Shown one piece after another: positions 15,064 through 25,889 of a stretch of 32,525 nucleotides of DNA. The position numbers were made by a program, and so were the translations under genes. Numbering within the stretch: the stretch's first letter is position 1; every line of letters starts with the position of its first letter. This DNA is from Betaproteobacteria bacterium (GTDB lineage: Bacteria > Pseudomonadota > Gammaproteobacteria > Burkholderiales > Burkholderiaceae_C): positions 1-32,525 of the forward strand of contig VGHR01000025.1 in assembly GCA_016868205.1 (NCBI GenBank), written 5' to 3'. Below the pieces are notes generated by a model that saw only the letters and a program-made list of their open reading frames with translations, was not told the DNA's origin and did not search any database.

Positions 15064-16248
15064 TCAGTCGGCCTGGCGACGCAGGAAGGCTGGAATCTCG
15101 AAATCGTCCATCCCGCCCGCAGCCAGCGCATCGACCTTGGCTGCCGCCTGGTTGCGGTTATTACGCCAGACGGCAGGCGCCTCGATGGATACGCCGGCCA
15201 CCGCATTGGTTTGCACGGGCTGCACCGGCAGGTTGTCGGTGCCGGTGCGCTGGATCACCTGCAAGGGTGGCGCGGCGCGGCGCGCTCCCTGGCGATTCAA
15301 TCCGGTGGCCACCACAGTGACCCGGATTTCATCGACCAGAGACTCATCGTAAGCCGTGCCATAGATGACATGTGCATCCTGAGCGGCAAAGGCACTGACT
15401 GTCTTCATCGCCAGCTTGGTCTCGTTGAGCTTGAGCGAACCCTTGGCGGCGCTGATGAGCACCAGTACGCCGCGCGCTCCATTCATGTCCACGCCGTCGA
15501 GCAAAGGGCAAGCCACGGCCTGCTCGGCTGCGATACGGGCGCGGTCGGGTCCGCTGGCGCGAGCGGTGCCCATCATGGCTTTGCCCGGCTCGCCCATGAC
15601 GGTGCGGACATCTTCGAAGTCCACATTGACCAGCGCCCGAACATTGATGATCTCCGCAATGCCACCGACGGCATTCTTGAGCACATCATTGGCATGGGCA
15701 AAAGCTTCATCCTGGGAGATGTCCTCCCCCAGCACTTCGAGCAGCTTTTCGTTGAGCACCACGATCAACGAGTCCACATTGGCCTCAAGCTCAGCCAGCC
15801 CGGCGTCGGCGTTGGCCATGCGGCGTCCGCCTTCAAAGTCAAAGGGCTTGGTGACCACGCCAACGGTGAGAATGCCCATCTCCTTGGCAATACGGGCGAT
15901 CACCGGCGCGGCACCGGTACCCGTGCCTCCGCCCATGCCCGCAGTAATGAAAAGCATGTGTGCCCCATCAATGGCGGCTCGGATGTCATCGGCTGCCATC
16001 TCGGCGGCCTCGCGACCGCGGTCGGGTCTGCTGCCAGCGCCCAGGCCCGAAGTGCCCAATTGAATGACTTTGTCCGATGCGATCCGGCTCAGCGCCTGCG
16101 CGTCCGTGTTGGCGCAAATGAACTCCACGCCCTGGACCTGGCAGGCGATCATGTGCTCGACCGCATTGCCACCGCCCCCGCCCACGCCGATCACCTTGAT
16201 CTGTGTGCCTTGGTTGAACTCTTCGATATCCATCATTTCTATGCTCAT
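15064..16248 (-). CDS. ftsZ: Cell division GTPase FtsZ
   Basis: The tubulin-like GTPase that forms the Z ring. The 394-residue protein has the GTP-binding GVGGGGGNAV (21-30), the tubulin signature GGGTGTG (106-112), VVTKPFDFEG and the catalytic T7 loop NVDFEDVRTVM. A short linker of about 60 residues leads to the C-terminal peptide DDFEIPAFLRRQAD, which binds FtsA and ZipA-type partners. A strong AAGGAGG site lies before the ATG at 16248. The gap of 136 bases after ftsA is the longest since mraZ and may hold a separate promoter, in keeping with the usual extra expression of ftsZ. Confidence 0.98.
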   Translation of the reverse strand: MSIEMMDIEEFNQGTQIKVIGVGGGGGNAVEHMIACQVQGVEFICANTDAQALSRIASDKVIQLGTSGLGAGSRPDRGREAAEMAADDIRAAIDGAHMLFITAGMGGGTGTGAAPVIARIAKEMGILTVGVVTKPFDFEGGRRMANADAGLAELEANVDSLIVVLNEKLLEVLGEDISQDEAFAHANDVLKNAVGGIAEIINVRALVNVDFEDVRTVMGEPGKAMMGTARASGPDRARIAAEQAVACPLLDGVDMNGARGVLVLISAAKGSLKLNETKLAMKTVSAFAAQDAHVIYGTAYDESLVDEIRVTVVATGLNRQGARRAAPPLQVIQRTGTDNLPVQPVQTNAVAGVSIEAPAVWRNNRNQAAAKVDALAAGGMDDFEIPAFLRRQAD

Positions 16249-16275
16249 GGTGAGCCTCCTTCGTCTCTGCAGTTG

Positions 16276-16304
16276 CCGTTACCGAAAATTGTTTTGAAAG
16301 CCAA
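16276..16304 (-). promoter_or_regulatory. Possible ftsZ promoter in the ftsA-ftsZ gap
   Basis: On the minus strand TTGGCT (16304-16299), 17 bases, then TAACGG (16281-16276) form a weak sigma-70-like pair. The start would lie about 20 bases before the ftsZ ATG, leaving room for its AAGGAGG site. The match is modest; the main argument is the only sizeable gap in the run from mraZ to ftsZ. Confidence 0.3.
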
Positions 16305-16384
16305 GATGCTTCACGATGGCGGATCAGCCCCGCCCGAGTGGGTCAGTCCGTTCAAACGCGGGCCCGCGACAGCTTGTGTGTTCA

Positions 16385-17614
16385 TCAGAAGTTCCCCACC
16401 AGCCATTCCTTGATACGACCAAAGGCGTTCTGCACGCTGCCCGACTTTTGCGCCACCTTGATCCCCCTCATGCGGGCCAGTCGGGCCTCCTCGAGCAGAC
16501 CCATCACCGTGGCTGCGCGCGTTTGCGCCACCATGTCAGATAAACCGCTGGAGTAGCGCGGCAGACCGCGCCGCACCGGCTTGAGAAAGATGTCCTCGCC
16601 CAGCTCGACCATGCCGGCCATGACCGCGCTGCCGCCGGTCAGGACCACCCCTGAAGACAGCATTTCCTCGTAACCCGACTCGCGGATGACTTGCTGCACC
16701 AGCGTGAATATCTCTTCGACGCGGGGCTCGATGACGCCCGATAGCGCCTGTCGACTGAGCATGCGCGGCCCACGATCGCCCAGACCGGGCACCTCCACCT
16801 GACTCTCCGGGTCGGCCAACAGTTGCTTGGCGCAGCCGCTATCGACCTTGATGTCCTCCGCATCCTTGGTGGGGGTGCGCAAGGCCATCGCGATATCGCT
16901 GGTAATAAGATCGCCGGCGATCGGGATAACCGCGGTGTGGCGTATCGCCCCGCCGGTAAATATCGCCACATCGGTGGTGCCAGCACCGATATCAACCAGA
17001 GCCACACCGAGTTCCTGCTCGTCCTGGCTGAGCACCGACAGGCTGGAGGCCAGGGGGTTGAGCATCAGTTGATCAACCTCCAGCCCACAACGGCGCACGC
17101 ACTTGATGATGTTCTCGGCTGCGCTCTGCGCACCGGTGACGATGTGCACCTTGGCCTCCAGGCGGATGCCGCTCATGCCTATCGGCTCGCGCACATCCTG
17201 ACCGTCGATCACAAATTCCTGTGGCTCCACCAGCAGCAGGCGCTGGTCGGTCGAGATATTGACCGCCTTGGCGGTCTCGATCACGCGAGCCACATCGGCA
17301 GGCGTGACCTCCTTGTCCTTGACTGCCACCATACCGCTGGAGTTCATGCCGCGGATATGACTGCCGGTGATACCCGTGTAGACACGGCCGATTTTGCAGT
17401 CGGCCATCAACTCAGCTTCCTTGAGCGCTTGCTGGATGCTCTGCACCGTGGCATCGATATTGACCACTACCCCGCGCTTGAGCCCATTGCTGGCAGCCAC
17501 TCCCAAACCGGCCAGCTTGAGCTCGCCGGCGGCCATGACCTCGGCCACCACCACCATGACCTTGCTGGTCCCGATGTCCAAGCCCACCACCAGATCCTTG
17601 TACTCTTTGGCCAT
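16385..17614 (-). CDS. ftsA: Cell division protein FtsA
   Basis: An actin-like ATPase that tethers FtsZ filaments to the inner membrane and recruits later divisome proteins. The 409-residue protein begins MAKEYKDLVVGLDIGTSKV (phosphate 1 motif), contains VALVDIGAGTTDVAIF (phosphate 2) and VVLTGGSAVMAGM (adenosine motif). It ends in the amphipathic membrane-targeting helix FGRIKEWLVGNF. The start at 17614 is chosen because AAGGTG lies 6 bases upstream and the N-terminus matches the family; a longer frame reaches into ftsQ. The gap to ftsQ is 4 bases. Confidence 0.97.
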   Translation of the reverse strand: MAKEYKDLVVGLDIGTSKVMVVVAEVMAAGELKLAGLGVAASNGLKRGVVVNIDATVQSIQQALKEAELMADCKIGRVYTGITGSHIRGMNSSGMVAVKDKEVTPADVARVIETAKAVNISTDQRLLLVEPQEFVIDGQDVREPIGMSGIRLEAKVHIVTGAQSAAENIIKCVRRCGLEVDQLMLNPLASSLSVLSQDEQELGVALVDIGAGTTDVAIFTGGAIRHTAVIPIAGDLITSDIAMALRTPTKDAEDIKVDSGCAKQLLADPESQVEVPGLGDRGPRMLSRQALSGVIEPRVEEIFTLVQQVIRESGYEEMLSSGVVLTGGSAVMAGMVELGEDIFLKPVRRGLPRYSSGLSDMVAQTRAATVMGLLEEARLARMRGIKVAQKSGSVQNAFGRIKEWLVGNF

Positions 17615-17618
17615 AAAG

Positions 17619-18395
17619 TCACCTTGTCGTCTTGTTCGCCAGGTCCGATCCCCCCGTGGAGACTCCGTACAGGCGCAGTGCATAACCGTTGGGATAGCGC
17701 AGGTCCGCCGACTGAATGACGCGACCAAAGCGCGAGGCGGCCGGTACGACCGTCGCCACGAAACGCTCCACACGCGGCACGATGTCCTGGAGGGGACCCG
17801 GCCCGATTTCGATCAGGGCGCCGCTTTCGAGTCGCGCACGCCAGCCGCCGCGGCTGCTCAATTCGAGTTGGGCCAGCACATCGTCGAGCCGCTCAAAGAC
17901 CGGCGAGAGTTGGCGGTAGGCCTCAAGCACCTGCGCCGACTGCGCGGGCGGCCCCATCAAACGCGGTAATTTTTCGACCTCGATGTCGCCTTGATTGACT
18001 TCGAAGATCTCACCCTGACGGTTAACCAGTCGGACCTCTTCCTCGCTGCCCCACACCGCCACCGCCTCATGCTCCTCAATGCGGACACGCAGCCGATCCG
18101 GAAATTCGCGTCTGACCACTGCCAAGCGCACCCATGGGATGGATTCGAAAGCCGCTTTGGCTTGGGCTAGATCCACACTGAAGAAATTACCGCTGAGCGT
18201 TGGTGCCACATTGGCACGCAGGGTCACGGCGTTGTTGTGCTGCAACTCGTTGTCGATGCGGATGACCGTCAGGCTGAACACCGGTTGGCGCAGGAGCCAC
18301 ATCATCACCAAGGTCAGCACAGCCGAGACGAACAAGGTCATCAAAACCACCGTCAGGGCGTTCATCAGCCGGACATCCAGGGGCGTCTGCGTCAT
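17619..18395 (-). CDS. ftsQ: Cell division protein FtsQ
   Basis: A bitopic inner membrane protein that links the cytoplasmic Z ring to the periplasmic FtsB/FtsL complex. In the 258-residue protein a transmembrane helix spans about residues 12-35. The POTRA domain follows ([24 protein letters not shown], then [33 protein letters not shown]). The beta domain ends with the conserved VERFVATV and [11 protein letters not shown] stretch. Its ATG overlaps the ddl stop codon (ATGA), and its stop is 4 bases before ftsA. Confidence 0.95.
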   Translation of the reverse strand: MTQTPLDVRLMNALTVVLMTLFVSAVLTLVMMWLLRQPVFSLTVIRIDNELQHNNAVTLRANVAPTLSGNFFSVDLAQAKAAFESIPWVRLAVVRREFPDRLRVRIEEHEAVAVWGSEEEVRLVNRQGEIFEVNQGDIEVEKLPRLMGPPAQSAQVLEAYRQLSPVFERLDDVLAQLELSSRGGWRARLESGALIEIGPGPLQDIVPRVERFVATVVPAASRFGRVIQSADLRYPNGYALRLYGVSTGGSDLANKTTR

Positions 18396-19354
18396 GTCGC
18401 GCCCCCGGTGTGGTCCAGTCGTGCCGAGGCCAGCACCTCAAGGCACAGGTCCTCATAGGACAGACCGGCGGCGCGAGCCGACATGGGCACCAGCGAATGG
18501 CCGGTCATGCCTGGGGATGTGTTGATTTCCAGCAGATAAGGCTTGCGACTGACCGCATCAATCATCACATCGGCCCGGGCCCAACCCCGACAACCCAGGC
18601 TATGGAAGGCTCGCAGAACCAGTTCCGAAATCAGGAGCTCCTCGCCGGCCGGCAGTCCGCTGGGCACCAGGTAGCGCACCTCGTCAGTGAAATACTTATG
18701 CTGATAGTCGTAGTTACCACCCGGCGCCACGATGCGGATCATCGGCAGAGTGCGGGCCTGATCGCCGCAGCCGAGGATCGGCACGGTCACCTCCTCGCCG
18801 GCAATGAACTGCTCACAAAGCACATCCGCATCGAGCGCCGCCGCCCGCTCCACTGCTGCGGCAAGGGCCGCTGCCTCGGTGACCCGCGTCAAGCCCAGCG
18901 AAGAGCCCTCGCGCGAAGGCTTGACGATCAGAGGCAAGCCCAGTTTTTCCACCACGGCCTGCAGATCGGCATCCTTGCCGTGGTTTCGACGCAGCAACAC
19001 ATGGGCAGGCGTGGGCAGCCCCTCCCATTGCCAGAGCCGCTTGGTCATGACCTTGTCGATGGCCAAGCTCGAGGCCATCACGCCCGAGCCGGTGTAAGGC
19101 AAGCCCAACAGTTCGAGCGCCCCTTGAACCGTGCCATCCTCCCCATAGCGACCGTGTAGCGCGATGAAGCAGCGTTCAAAGCCTTGGGTCTTGAGGTCGC
19201 ACAAGGGCTGCTGCGCCGGATCGAAAGCATGGGCGTTAACACCGCGTGACTGCAAAGCCTGTAACACACCCCGGCCCGACATCAAGGAAATCTCGCGCTC
19301 AGCCGAGCGTCCGCCCATCAGGACGGCCACCTTGCCCTGCACCGTGGCCTTCAT
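18392..19354 (-). CDS. ddl: D-alanine-D-alanine ligase
   Basis: Makes the D-Ala-D-Ala dipeptide that MurF adds to the peptidoglycan precursor. The 320-residue ATP-grasp enzyme shows [60 protein letters not shown] and the metal and substrate region GWARADVMI with [14 protein letters not shown]. The start at 19354 overlaps the murC stop codon by 4 bases. A longer frame exists but runs inside murC and has no family similarity in its extra residues. Confidence 0.97.
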   Translation of the reverse strand: MKATVQGKVAVLMGGRSAEREISLMSGRGVLQALQSRGVNAHAFDPAQQPLCDLKTQGFERCFIALHGRYGEDGTVQGALELLGLPYTGSGVMASSLAIDKVMTKRLWQWEGLPTPAHVLLRRNHGKDADLQAVVEKLGLPLIVKPSREGSSLGLTRVTEAAALAAAVERAAALDADVLCEQFIAGEEVTVPILGCGDQARTLPMIRIVAPGGNYDYQHKYFTDEVRYLVPSGLPAGEELLISELVLRAFHSLGCRGWARADVMIDAVSRKPYLLEINTSPGMTGHSLVPMSARAAGLSYEDLCLEVLASARLDHTGGAT

Positions 19355-20757
19355 GTCGCCACCCCCGCCAGATCCATCACCCGGGCGGCCACTTGACCGA
19401 TGGAGCCGGCACCCATGCAAAGCACCACATCACTGTCGCGGGCGTTCTCGACGATGGCACGCGGCAGGTTCTCAACCGCCTCAACGAAGACCGGCTGGAC
19501 CCGATCGGTCAGACGCAGAGCGCGCATCAGCGCGCGGCCATCGGCGCCCACCACTGGCGCTTCACCGGCGGCGTAAACCTCGGTGAGCAGTACCGCATCT
19601 GCCTGGGCAATGACCTTGACGAAATCCTCAAAACAATCGCGGGTGCGGCTGTAGCGATGCGGTTGAAAGGCCAGCACCAGACGCCGCCCCGGGAAGGCCC
19701 CTCGCGCAGCCGCCAGCGTGGCCGCCATTTCCACCGGATGGTGGCCATAATCATCGATCACGGTAAAGCGTCCGCCCCCTGACAGGGCCGCATCCCCATA
19801 GCGCTGAAACCGTCGGCCCACGCCGCGGAATTCAGCCAGGGCTTTGAGCACCGCTGCATCCGGCACATCGAGCTCAACGGCAACAGCAATGGCCGCCAAC
19901 GCATTGAGCACATTGTGCTGACCCGGCAAATTGAGCACCACCTGCAAATCCGGCAGGGTTACGCCGTTGCGCCGCTGTACGGTGAAATGCATCTGGCCCT
20001 GCACATGGGCGATCGCAGTGGCCCGCACCTGCGCCTGCTCACCCAGTCCGTAACTGGTGACCGGCCGCGAGAGGCGGCCTACGATGTCGCGCACTCCAGG
20101 GTCATCGGTGCACAGGACAGCCGCTCCATAGAACGGCATCCTGTGTAGAAAATCGACGAAAGCCGACTTCAGACGCTCCAAGTCATGGCCGTAGGTCTCC
20201 ATGTGGTCGGCGTCAATGTTGGTGACCACCGCCATCACCGGCAACAAGTTGAGGAAGGAGGCATCCGACTCATCGGCTTCAACCACGATGTAGTCGCCGG
20301 CACCGAGCTTGGCGTTAGCTCCCGCGCTGTTCAGGCGCCCCCCGATGACAAAAGTCGGATCGAGCCCCCCCTCGGCCAGCACACTGGCCACCAGACTGGT
20401 GGTGGTGGTCTTGCCGTGGGTCCCTGCAATCGCGATACCCCGCTTGAGGCGCATCAACTCGGCCAGCATCAGGGCACGCGGCACCACCGGGATACGCCGC
20501 GCCCTGGCCTGCACCACCTCGGGATTGTCCGGCCGAACCGCAGTGGAGGTGACCACTGCGTCGACCTGGTCAAGATGCGAAGCATCATGGCCGACGAAAG
20601 TGCGTATACCCAAGCCAGCCAGGCGTCTGAGGGTGGCGCTGTCGGACAAATCGGAGCCGGAGATCCTGTAGCCGAGGTTATGCAAAACCTCGGCGATGCC
20701 CGACATGCCCGAGCCACCGAGCCCAATGAAATGAATGCGCTGCACCGCGTGCTTCAT
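19351..20757 (-). CDS. murC: UDP-N-acetylmuramate--L-alanine ligase
   Basis: Adds the first residue, L-Ala, to UDP-MurNAc in the cytoplasm. The 468-residue Mur ligase has the N-terminal nucleotide motif [15 protein letters not shown], the ATP loop [11 protein letters not shown] (111-121), [31 protein letters not shown] and the C-terminal [11 protein letters not shown], a MurC signature. It overlaps murG upstream and ddl downstream by 4 bases each. Confidence 0.98.
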   Translation of the reverse strand: MKHAVQRIHFIGLGGSGMSGIAEVLHNLGYRISGSDLSDSATLRRLAGLGIRTFVGHDASHLDQVDAVVTSTAVRPDNPEVVQARARRIPVVPRALMLAELMRLKRGIAIAGTHGKTTTTSLVASVLAEGGLDPTFVIGGRLNSAGANAKLGAGDYIVVEADESDASFLNLLPVMAVVTNIDADHMETYGHDLERLKSAFVDFLHRMPFYGAAVLCTDDPGVRDIVGRLSRPVTSYGLGEQAQVRATAIAHVQGQMHFTVQRRNGVTLPDLQVVLNLPGQHNVLNALAAIAVAVELDVPDAAVLKALAEFRGVGRRFQRYGDAALSGGGRFTVIDDYGHHPVEMAATLAAARGAFPGRRLVLAFQPHRYSRTRDCFEDFVKVIAQADAVLLTEVYAAGEAPVVGADGRALMRALRLTDRVQPVFVEAVENLPRAIVENARDSDVVLCMGAGSIGQVAARVMDLAGVAT

Positions 20758-21839
20758 GACACGAGCTCCTCACAGGCTTGCACCATCAGCTCAGTGGCCT
20801 GAGTCTGGGCCAGGGCATGGGCCGCCTGGGCCCGGGCCACAAGCTCGCTGCGGTCAAGTTGCTCGATTCGCTGGGCCAAAACTTGGGGCGAGAGTTCGCT
20901 TTGGGGCAGCAGCCAGCCCGCCCCCGCATCGCTCAGATAGCGTGCATTGCGACTCTGGTGGTCATCGACCGCATGGGGAAAAGGAACCAGGATGGCCGCC
21001 GCACCGACTGCGGCCAGCTCGGTGACTGTGGAGGCGCCGGCGCGGCAAATCACGACATCGGCCTGTGCGAAAGCCGTAGCCGTGTCCTCGATGAAGGCGG
21101 TGCACTGGGCCTGCACGCCGACGCGTTCATAGGACGCTTGCAAAGCCTGCAGTTGACGCGCGCCGCTCTGGTGCAGAACCTGAGGGCGCGAGTCTTCAGG
21201 AATCAGCGCCAGCGCTTGCGGTACCGCCTCGTTGAGCGCCTGAGCCCCCAAGCTGCCGCCGACCACCAAGAGGCGTAACGGGCCCTGACGGCCGACAAAA
21301 CGCTGCGCAGGGGTCGGCTGCTCGGTAAAGGCGGGGCGTAGCGGATTGCCGATGCACTGCGCCTTCTTGAGCACGCCCGGAAAGGCGGTGTAGACCCGGT
21401 CAGCAACTTCGGCCAAAACGCGATTGGCCAAGCCGGCCACCGAATTTTGTTCGTGAAGGATCAGAGGCCGGCCGAACAGTACAGACATCATCCCACCGGG
21501 GAAGGTGATGTAGCCGCCCAAACCAACCACCACATCCGGTCGGACACGACGCAGCACCGCCAGACTCTGCCAGAACGCGCGCAGCAGACTCAGGGGCAGC
21601 AAGAGCGCTGTGATCAGTCCCTTGCCACGCAAGCCGCCAAAATCCAGCGCCTCAAAAGGCAAACCGCGTTCGGGTACCAACTGGCTTTCCATGCTCGGGC
21701 GCTCGGGCGATCCGCGTCCGCCCAGCCAGTGCACACGCCAGCCACGCGCCTGCAAGGCCAGCGCCAGCGCCAGTCCAGGGAAGATATGCCCCCCGGTACC
21801 GCCGGCCATCACCAGGGCGCAGGGGCTGGCGCTCTTCAT
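20754..21839 (-). CDS. murG: Lipid II synthase MurG
   Basis: Transfers GlcNAc from UDP-GlcNAc to lipid I, giving lipid II, on the inner face of the membrane. The 361-residue GT28 protein has the N-terminal [14 protein letters not shown] (13-26), [56 protein letters not shown] and [14 protein letters not shown], which together form the donor and acceptor sites. It overlaps ftsW and murC by 4 bases each. Confidence 0.98.
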   Translation of the reverse strand: MKSASPCALVMAGGTGGHIFPGLALALALQARGWRVHWLGGRGSPERPSMESQLVPERGLPFEALDFGGLRGKGLITALLLPLSLLRAFWQSLAVLRRVRPDVVVGLGGYITFPGGMMSVLFGRPLILHEQNSVAGLANRVLAEVADRVYTAFPGVLKKAQCIGNPLRPAFTEQPTPAQRFVGRQGPLRLLVVGGSLGAQALNEAVPQALALIPEDSRPQVLHQSGARQLQALQASYERVGVQAQCTAFIEDTATAFAQADVVICRAGASTVTELAAVGAAAILVPFPHAVDDHQSRNARYLSDAGAGWLLPQSELSPQVLAQRIEQLDRSELVARAQAAHALAQTQATELMVQACEELVS

Positions 21840-23092
21840 GTCCGCCCCCCTCGCATGAGCACGCGGTTTTCGTGATCGACGCGCAGTACGACGGCCAGCG
21901 CCAGAAGATTGAGCATGATGGCCGAGCCACCGTAACTCATCAAGGGCAAGGTCAAGCCTTTGGTGGGCAAAGCCCCCAAGTTGACGCCGACATTAATCAG
22001 CGCCTGAAAGCCTATCCAGACGCCTACCCCTTGCGCCACCAGACCGGCGAAGAGCCGGTCCATGGCGATGGCCTGCCGGCCGATGTGCATGATGCGCCGG
22101 GTCATCCAGAGAAATAAGCTGATGACCAGCAAGACCCCCACCAGACCCAGTTCCTCGCCGATAACTGCCAGCAGAAAGTCGGTATGGGCCTCGGGTAACC
22201 AGTGCAGCTTCTCGATACTGCCCCCCAGCCCTACCCCGGTGAATTCACCGCGGCCAAAAGCGATAAGCGCATGCGAGAGCTGATAGCCTTTGCGCAGGGC
22301 GTTGTCGGGGGACCAGGGGTCGAGATAGGCAAAGATACGCTCGCGCCGCCATTCACTGCTCCAAATCATGATGGCAAAAGCCAGGGTGACGATGGCCACC
22401 ATGAAGAAGAACATGCGCGCGTTGACACCGCCGAGGAACAGGATACCCATGGCAATGACCACGATAACGAGAAACGCGCCCATATCGGGCTCAGCCAGGA
22501 GCAAGGAGCCCACCACGGCCAGAGCGGCGCCCATGGGCAACACGGCGCGGAAAAAACGCTCCTTGACCTCCATCTTGCGCACCATGTAGTCGGCGGCATA
22601 GATCAGAACCGCAAACTTAGCCAGCTCCGATGGCTGGAAATTAAGGAAACCCAGCGGAATCCAGCGGCGCGCGCCGTTGACCTCTCGGCCAATGAATGGC
22701 ACCAGCACAATCACCAGCAAGGCCAGCGCCGCAATGAACAGCCAGGGGGCCAGTTTTTCCCAAGTGCTCATCGGCACCTGGAACGCAAGCACGGCCACCA
22801 CCAAACCCACCAACAGGGAAAAGCCGTGACGAATCAGGTAATGGGTGCTTTCCATGCGCGCAAAACGCGGGTTATCGGGCATCGCCACCGAGGCCGAATA
22901 GACCATGACCAAGCCCCACAGCAGTAAGGTCATGGCAACAAAGACCAGAGCCTGATCAAAGCCAAGCAGCCGCACCGGCGACTGCGGCCCAAGCATGCGG
23001 CGCGGCGTACCGGTGCGCACCGGCAGCACCGGCGAGGCCGCAGGCCCCCAGGACCCCAGCCCACCGCGTAAACGCTCAATCCACAGGCTCAC
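21836..23092 (-). CDS. ftsW: FtsW, SEDS peptidoglycan glycosyltransferase for septation
   Basis: Polymerises lipid II at the septum together with FtsI. The 418-residue protein has a cytoplasmic N-terminal extension of about 45 residues and then about ten membrane segments. SEDS motifs are [79 protein letters not shown] and [14 protein letters not shown]. The start is GTG at 23092, overlapping the murD stop codon as GTGA. An internal ATG at about residue 33 is a possible alternative start, but the overlap pattern of the neighbours favours the GTG. Confidence 0.96.
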   Translation of the reverse strand: MSLWIERLRGGLGSWGPAASPVLPVRTGTPRRMLGPQSPVRLLGFDQALVFVAMTLLLWGLVMVYSASVAMPDNPRFARMESTHYLIRHGFSLLVGLVVAVLAFQVPMSTWEKLAPWLFIAALALLVIVLVPFIGREVNGARRWIPLGFLNFQPSELAKFAVLIYAADYMVRKMEVKERFFRAVLPMGAALAVVGSLLLAEPDMGAFLVIVVIAMGILFLGGVNARMFFFMVAIVTLAFAIMIWSSEWRRERIFAYLDPWSPDNALRKGYQLSHALIAFGRGEFTGVGLGGSIEKLHWLPEAHTDFLLAVIGEELGLVGVLLVISLFLWMTRRIMHIGRQAIAMDRLFAGLVAQGVGVWIGFQALINVGVNLGALPTKGLTLPLMSYGGSAIMLNLLALAVVLRVDHENRVLMRGGRT

Positions 23093-24714
23093 AGCGGCAC
23101 CCCCTGCTCCTGGGCCAGATCACGAACCGCCGCGCAAAACACTTCGGCGCGGTGCTTGTAGTCACGGAACATGTCAAAGCTGGCGCAAGCTGGCGACAAA
23201 AGCACGGCGTCACCGGCTTGGGCCAAGCCCAAGGACTGTCGCACCGCATCGACCATGTCGGCCGCCCGAGGCAGGGGCACGGCGGTCGATGCCAGCGCCT
23301 GCTGCAACACAGGCGCATCGCGCCCAATCAGCACCACTGCGCGCGCATGGGCTGCCACCGGTTCGGCCAAGGGCGAAAAATCCTGTCCCTTGCCCTGCCC
23401 CCCCAAAATGAGCACCACGGAGCGCTCGGCCCCCAAACCGCGCAGGGCGGCCACGGTGGCACCGACATTGGTGCCCTTGCTGTCGTCAAAGAACTCGACG
23501 CCCTCGATCACGCCAATCGATTCAACCCGGTGTGGCTCGCCGCGGTACTCGCGCAACTCATGCAGCATCGGCGCCAGCGCACATCCGGTCACGCTGGCCA
23601 GCGACAGAGCAGCCAGGGCATTGCAGGCGTTGTGGTGGCCTCGGATGCGCAAAGCTTCAGCCGGCATGAGTCGCTGAATGTGGATGGCCTCGTCCTCGTC
23701 CCTGCGCCGTTTGACCGTCTCGTCGGCAGGTGCCGCCCGAACCAACCAAGTCATGCCCCCCACCTGCTCGAGCCCCCAGTCGCCCGCACGGGCAGGCAGG
23801 TCGGCGCCGAAAGTCTGGTAGGGACGGGGTGCGGCCATCCGGGACTTGCCCTTGGGCGGCGCTTGAGGCCGCTGCGCCATGACCCAGGGGTCGTCCCGGT
23901 TGAGCACCATCAAACCGCGCGAACCGTAGATGCGGGCCTTGTCGTTGGCATAGGCCTGCATCGACCCATGCCAGTCCAGATGATCCTCTGACAGATTGAG
24001 CACAGTGGCTGCATCGGGTTCGAAATCGTCCACATCGTGGAGCTGAAAACTCGAAAGCTCGAGCACCCAGACCTGCGGGCGTTCATCGGCATCGAGGACC
24101 GCTGTCAGTGTGTCAAGCAGGGTCGGACCGATGTTGCCGGCCACCGCCACCGTGCGACCGGCGCGGGCGATCAGGCGAGCGGTCAGCGATGTCACCGTTG
24201 TCTTGCCGTTGGTACCGGTGATGGCCAGCACATAGGGCCGATAACCCGGGTGCTGAGGCACGGGCACGGGTATCGTCACCGGCTCTTGAGCCTGCGGCGC
24301 GGTCAACGAGGCCGGGTCCTGCGCCGCAGTCGACTCGGGCAGCCCATCCGGCTCCAGGGCCTCGGGCTCGGCCTGCTGGGCCAGCTCTCGCAGCGCAGCG
24401 ACGAACAAGGTCAGTTCATTGCCCACATGCAGACCGATGGCGCGCGCGGCATCGATCACCGGCGCCACCTCGATGGGCGAAAGCCCCGGGCTCTTGAACA
24501 CCGCCTGCTGACCCCGCACGAGTTCGGCGCTGAAAGGGCCGCTGACAAATTGCGCCTGCGGGCAGGTGGCCTGCAAAGCAGCCCTTTGCGGCGCTTGCTC
24601 GCGCGTATCGACCACCGTCACCCGGGCGCCCTGTCGCACGCACCAACGCGCCATCGCCAGTCCCGACAGGCCCAGGCCGAGCACCAGTACCGATTGATCG
24701 CGCAGGCTTTTCAT
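23089..24714 (-). CDS. murD: UDP-N-acetylmuramoyl-L-alanine--D-glutamate ligase with two insertions
   Basis: Adds D-Glu to UDP-MurNAc-L-Ala. Mur ligase motifs are [14 protein letters not shown] (11-24), [52 protein letters not shown] and [12 protein letters not shown]. At 541 residues it is about 100 longer than E. coli MurD. The extra length lies in two places: a Pro/Gln/Glu-rich linker at about 112-158, just before the ATP loop, and a charged segment at about 283-347 between LNRDDPWV and the LRIRGHHN motif. Both look like flexible surface insertions, so activity is expected. The ATG at 24714 overlaps the mraY stop codon. Confidence 0.97.
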   Translation of the reverse strand: MKSLRDQSVLVLGLGLSGLAMARWCVRQGARVTVVDTREQAPQRAALQATCPQAQFVSGPFSAELVRGQQAVFKSPGLSPIEVAPVIDAARAIGLHVGNELTLFVAALRELAQQAEPEALEPDGLPESTAAQDPASLTAPQAQEPVTIPVPVPQHPGYRPYVLAITGTNGKTTVTSLTARLIARAGRTVAVAGNIGPTLLDTLTAVLDADERPQVWVLELSSFQLHDVDDFEPDAATVLNLSEDHLDWHGSMQAYANDKARIYGSRGLMVLNRDDPWVMAQRPQAPPKGKSRMAAPRPYQTFGADLPARAGDWGLEQVGGMTWLVRAAPADETVKRRRDEDEAIHIQRLMPAEALRIRGHHNACNALAALSLASVTGCALAPMLHELREYRGEPHRVESIGVIEGVEFFDDSKGTNVGATVAALRGLGAERSVVLILGGQGKGQDFSPLAEPVAAHARAVVLIGRDAPVLQQALASTAVPLPRAADMVDAVRQSLGLAQAGDAVLLSPACASFDMFRDYKHRAEVFCAAVRDLAQEQGVPL

Positions 24715-25889
24715 CTCAGCTTGAGGGTAGATAGACCGACCAGGCACAGCAGCATGGTGATGATCCAGAATCGCACCACCACCTGGGTCTCCGTCCAGCC
24801 ACTTTTCTCGAAGTGGTGATGCAGCGGCGCCATCTTGAGGATGCGTCGTCCCTGACCGTACTTGCGCTTGGTGTACTTGAAGTAAGTCACCTGAGCCATC
24901 ACCGACAGCGCCTCAACGACGAAGATTCCCCCCATGATGGCCAGCACAATCTCCTGGCGCACGATGATCGCAATCGTTCCCAAGGCCGCGCCGAGGGCCA
25001 GCGCACCCACATCCCCCATGAAGACTTGCGCGGGATGCGCGTTGAACCACAAGAAAGCCAGCCCCGCGCCCGCCATGGCAGCGCAAAAGATAAGCAACTC
25101 ACCCGATCCAGGGATGTGAGGCAGAAAGAGGTATTTCGAATAGATGGCGCTGCCAGTCACATACGCAAAGACACCCAAGGCCGATCCGACCATCACCACC
25201 GGCATGATGGCCAATCCGTCCAAACCATCGGTCAGGTTGACGGCATTGCTCGAACCCACAATGACCAGATAGGTCAGGATGACGAAACCGAACACGCCCA
25301 AGGGATAGCTGATTTCCTTGAAGAAAGGCACCATCAGGCCAGCCTTGGGAGGCAAATCAACATCAAAGCCCGATTGCACCCAATTGAGAAACAGCTCGAG
25401 CACCCGGGCGTTTGAACTTTCCGAGATGCTGAAGACCAAGTACAGCGCAGCCACCAGCCCAATCAGGGACTGCCAAAAATATTTTTCAACCGATCGCATG
25501 CCCTCAGGGTCCTTGCGCACCACCTTGCGCCAGTCATCGACCCAACCGATAGCGCCAAAGCCCAAGGTCACCAGCAGTACGATCCAAACGAAGCGGTTGG
25601 ACCATTCAAACCACAAGAGGGTTGAAATCGCAATCGACAGCAACACCAAAACGCCGCCCATGGTGGGCGTTCCGGTCTTGGCCAAGTGGGCCTGTACTCC
25701 ATAACCACGGATCGGCTGACCGATCTTCAGCGAGGTCAGGCGGGCGATGACCCAGGGGCCAGCCACCAGCCCGATCAGCAAGGAGGTCATGGCCGCCATG
25801 ACCGCCCGAAAAGTCAGGTACTGAAACACCCTGAAGAAGCCCAACTCGGGCGACAAGGTCTGCAGCCACTGGGCCAACCAAATCAGCAT
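24711..25889 (-). CDS. mraY: Phospho-N-acetylmuramoyl-pentapeptide-transferase MraY
   Basis: Transfers phospho-MurNAc-pentapeptide to undecaprenyl phosphate, forming lipid I at the inner membrane. The 392-residue protein has about ten membrane segments and family motifs [21 protein letters not shown] (aspartates of the active site), [34 protein letters not shown] and the His-rich [11 protein letters not shown]. The start at 25889 has AAGGAG 5 bases upstream; this region overlaps the last codons of murF by 7 bases. It is about 30 residues longer than the E. coli protein, mainly in a loop near residues 165-195 ([17 protein letters not shown]). Confidence 0.97.
   Translation of the reverse strand: MLIWLAQWLQTLSPELGFFRVFQYLTFRAVMAAMTSLLIGLVAGPWVIARLTSLKIGQPIRGYGVQAHLAKTGTPTMGGVLVLLSIAISTLLWFEWSNRFVWIVLLVTLGFGAIGWVDDWRKVVRKDPEGMRSVEKYFWQSLIGLVAALYLVFSISESSNARVLELFLNWVQSGFDVDLPPKAGLMVPFFKEISYPLGVFGFVILTYLVIVGSSNAVNLTDGLDGLAIMPVVMVGSALGVFAYVTGSAIYSKYLFLPHIPGSGELLIFCAAMAGAGLAFLWFNAHPAQVFMGDVGALALGAALGTIAIIVRQEIVLAIMGGIFVVEALSVMAQVTYFKYTKRKYGQGRRILKMAPLHHHFEKSGWTETQVVVRFWIITMLLCLVGLSTLKLR

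Noticed and set aside
14968..16413. A 481-codon plus-strand frame opposite ftsZ
   Set aside because: ftsZ on the minus strand has every family motif. The antisense frame is a by-product of high-GC codon use, and its translation has biased, His-rich composition with no domain.
17615..17773. A 53-residue N-terminal extension of FtsA
   Set aside because: The extra residues are an out-of-frame reading of ftsQ. MAKEYKDLVVGLDIGTSK is the known FtsA start and follows AAGGTG.
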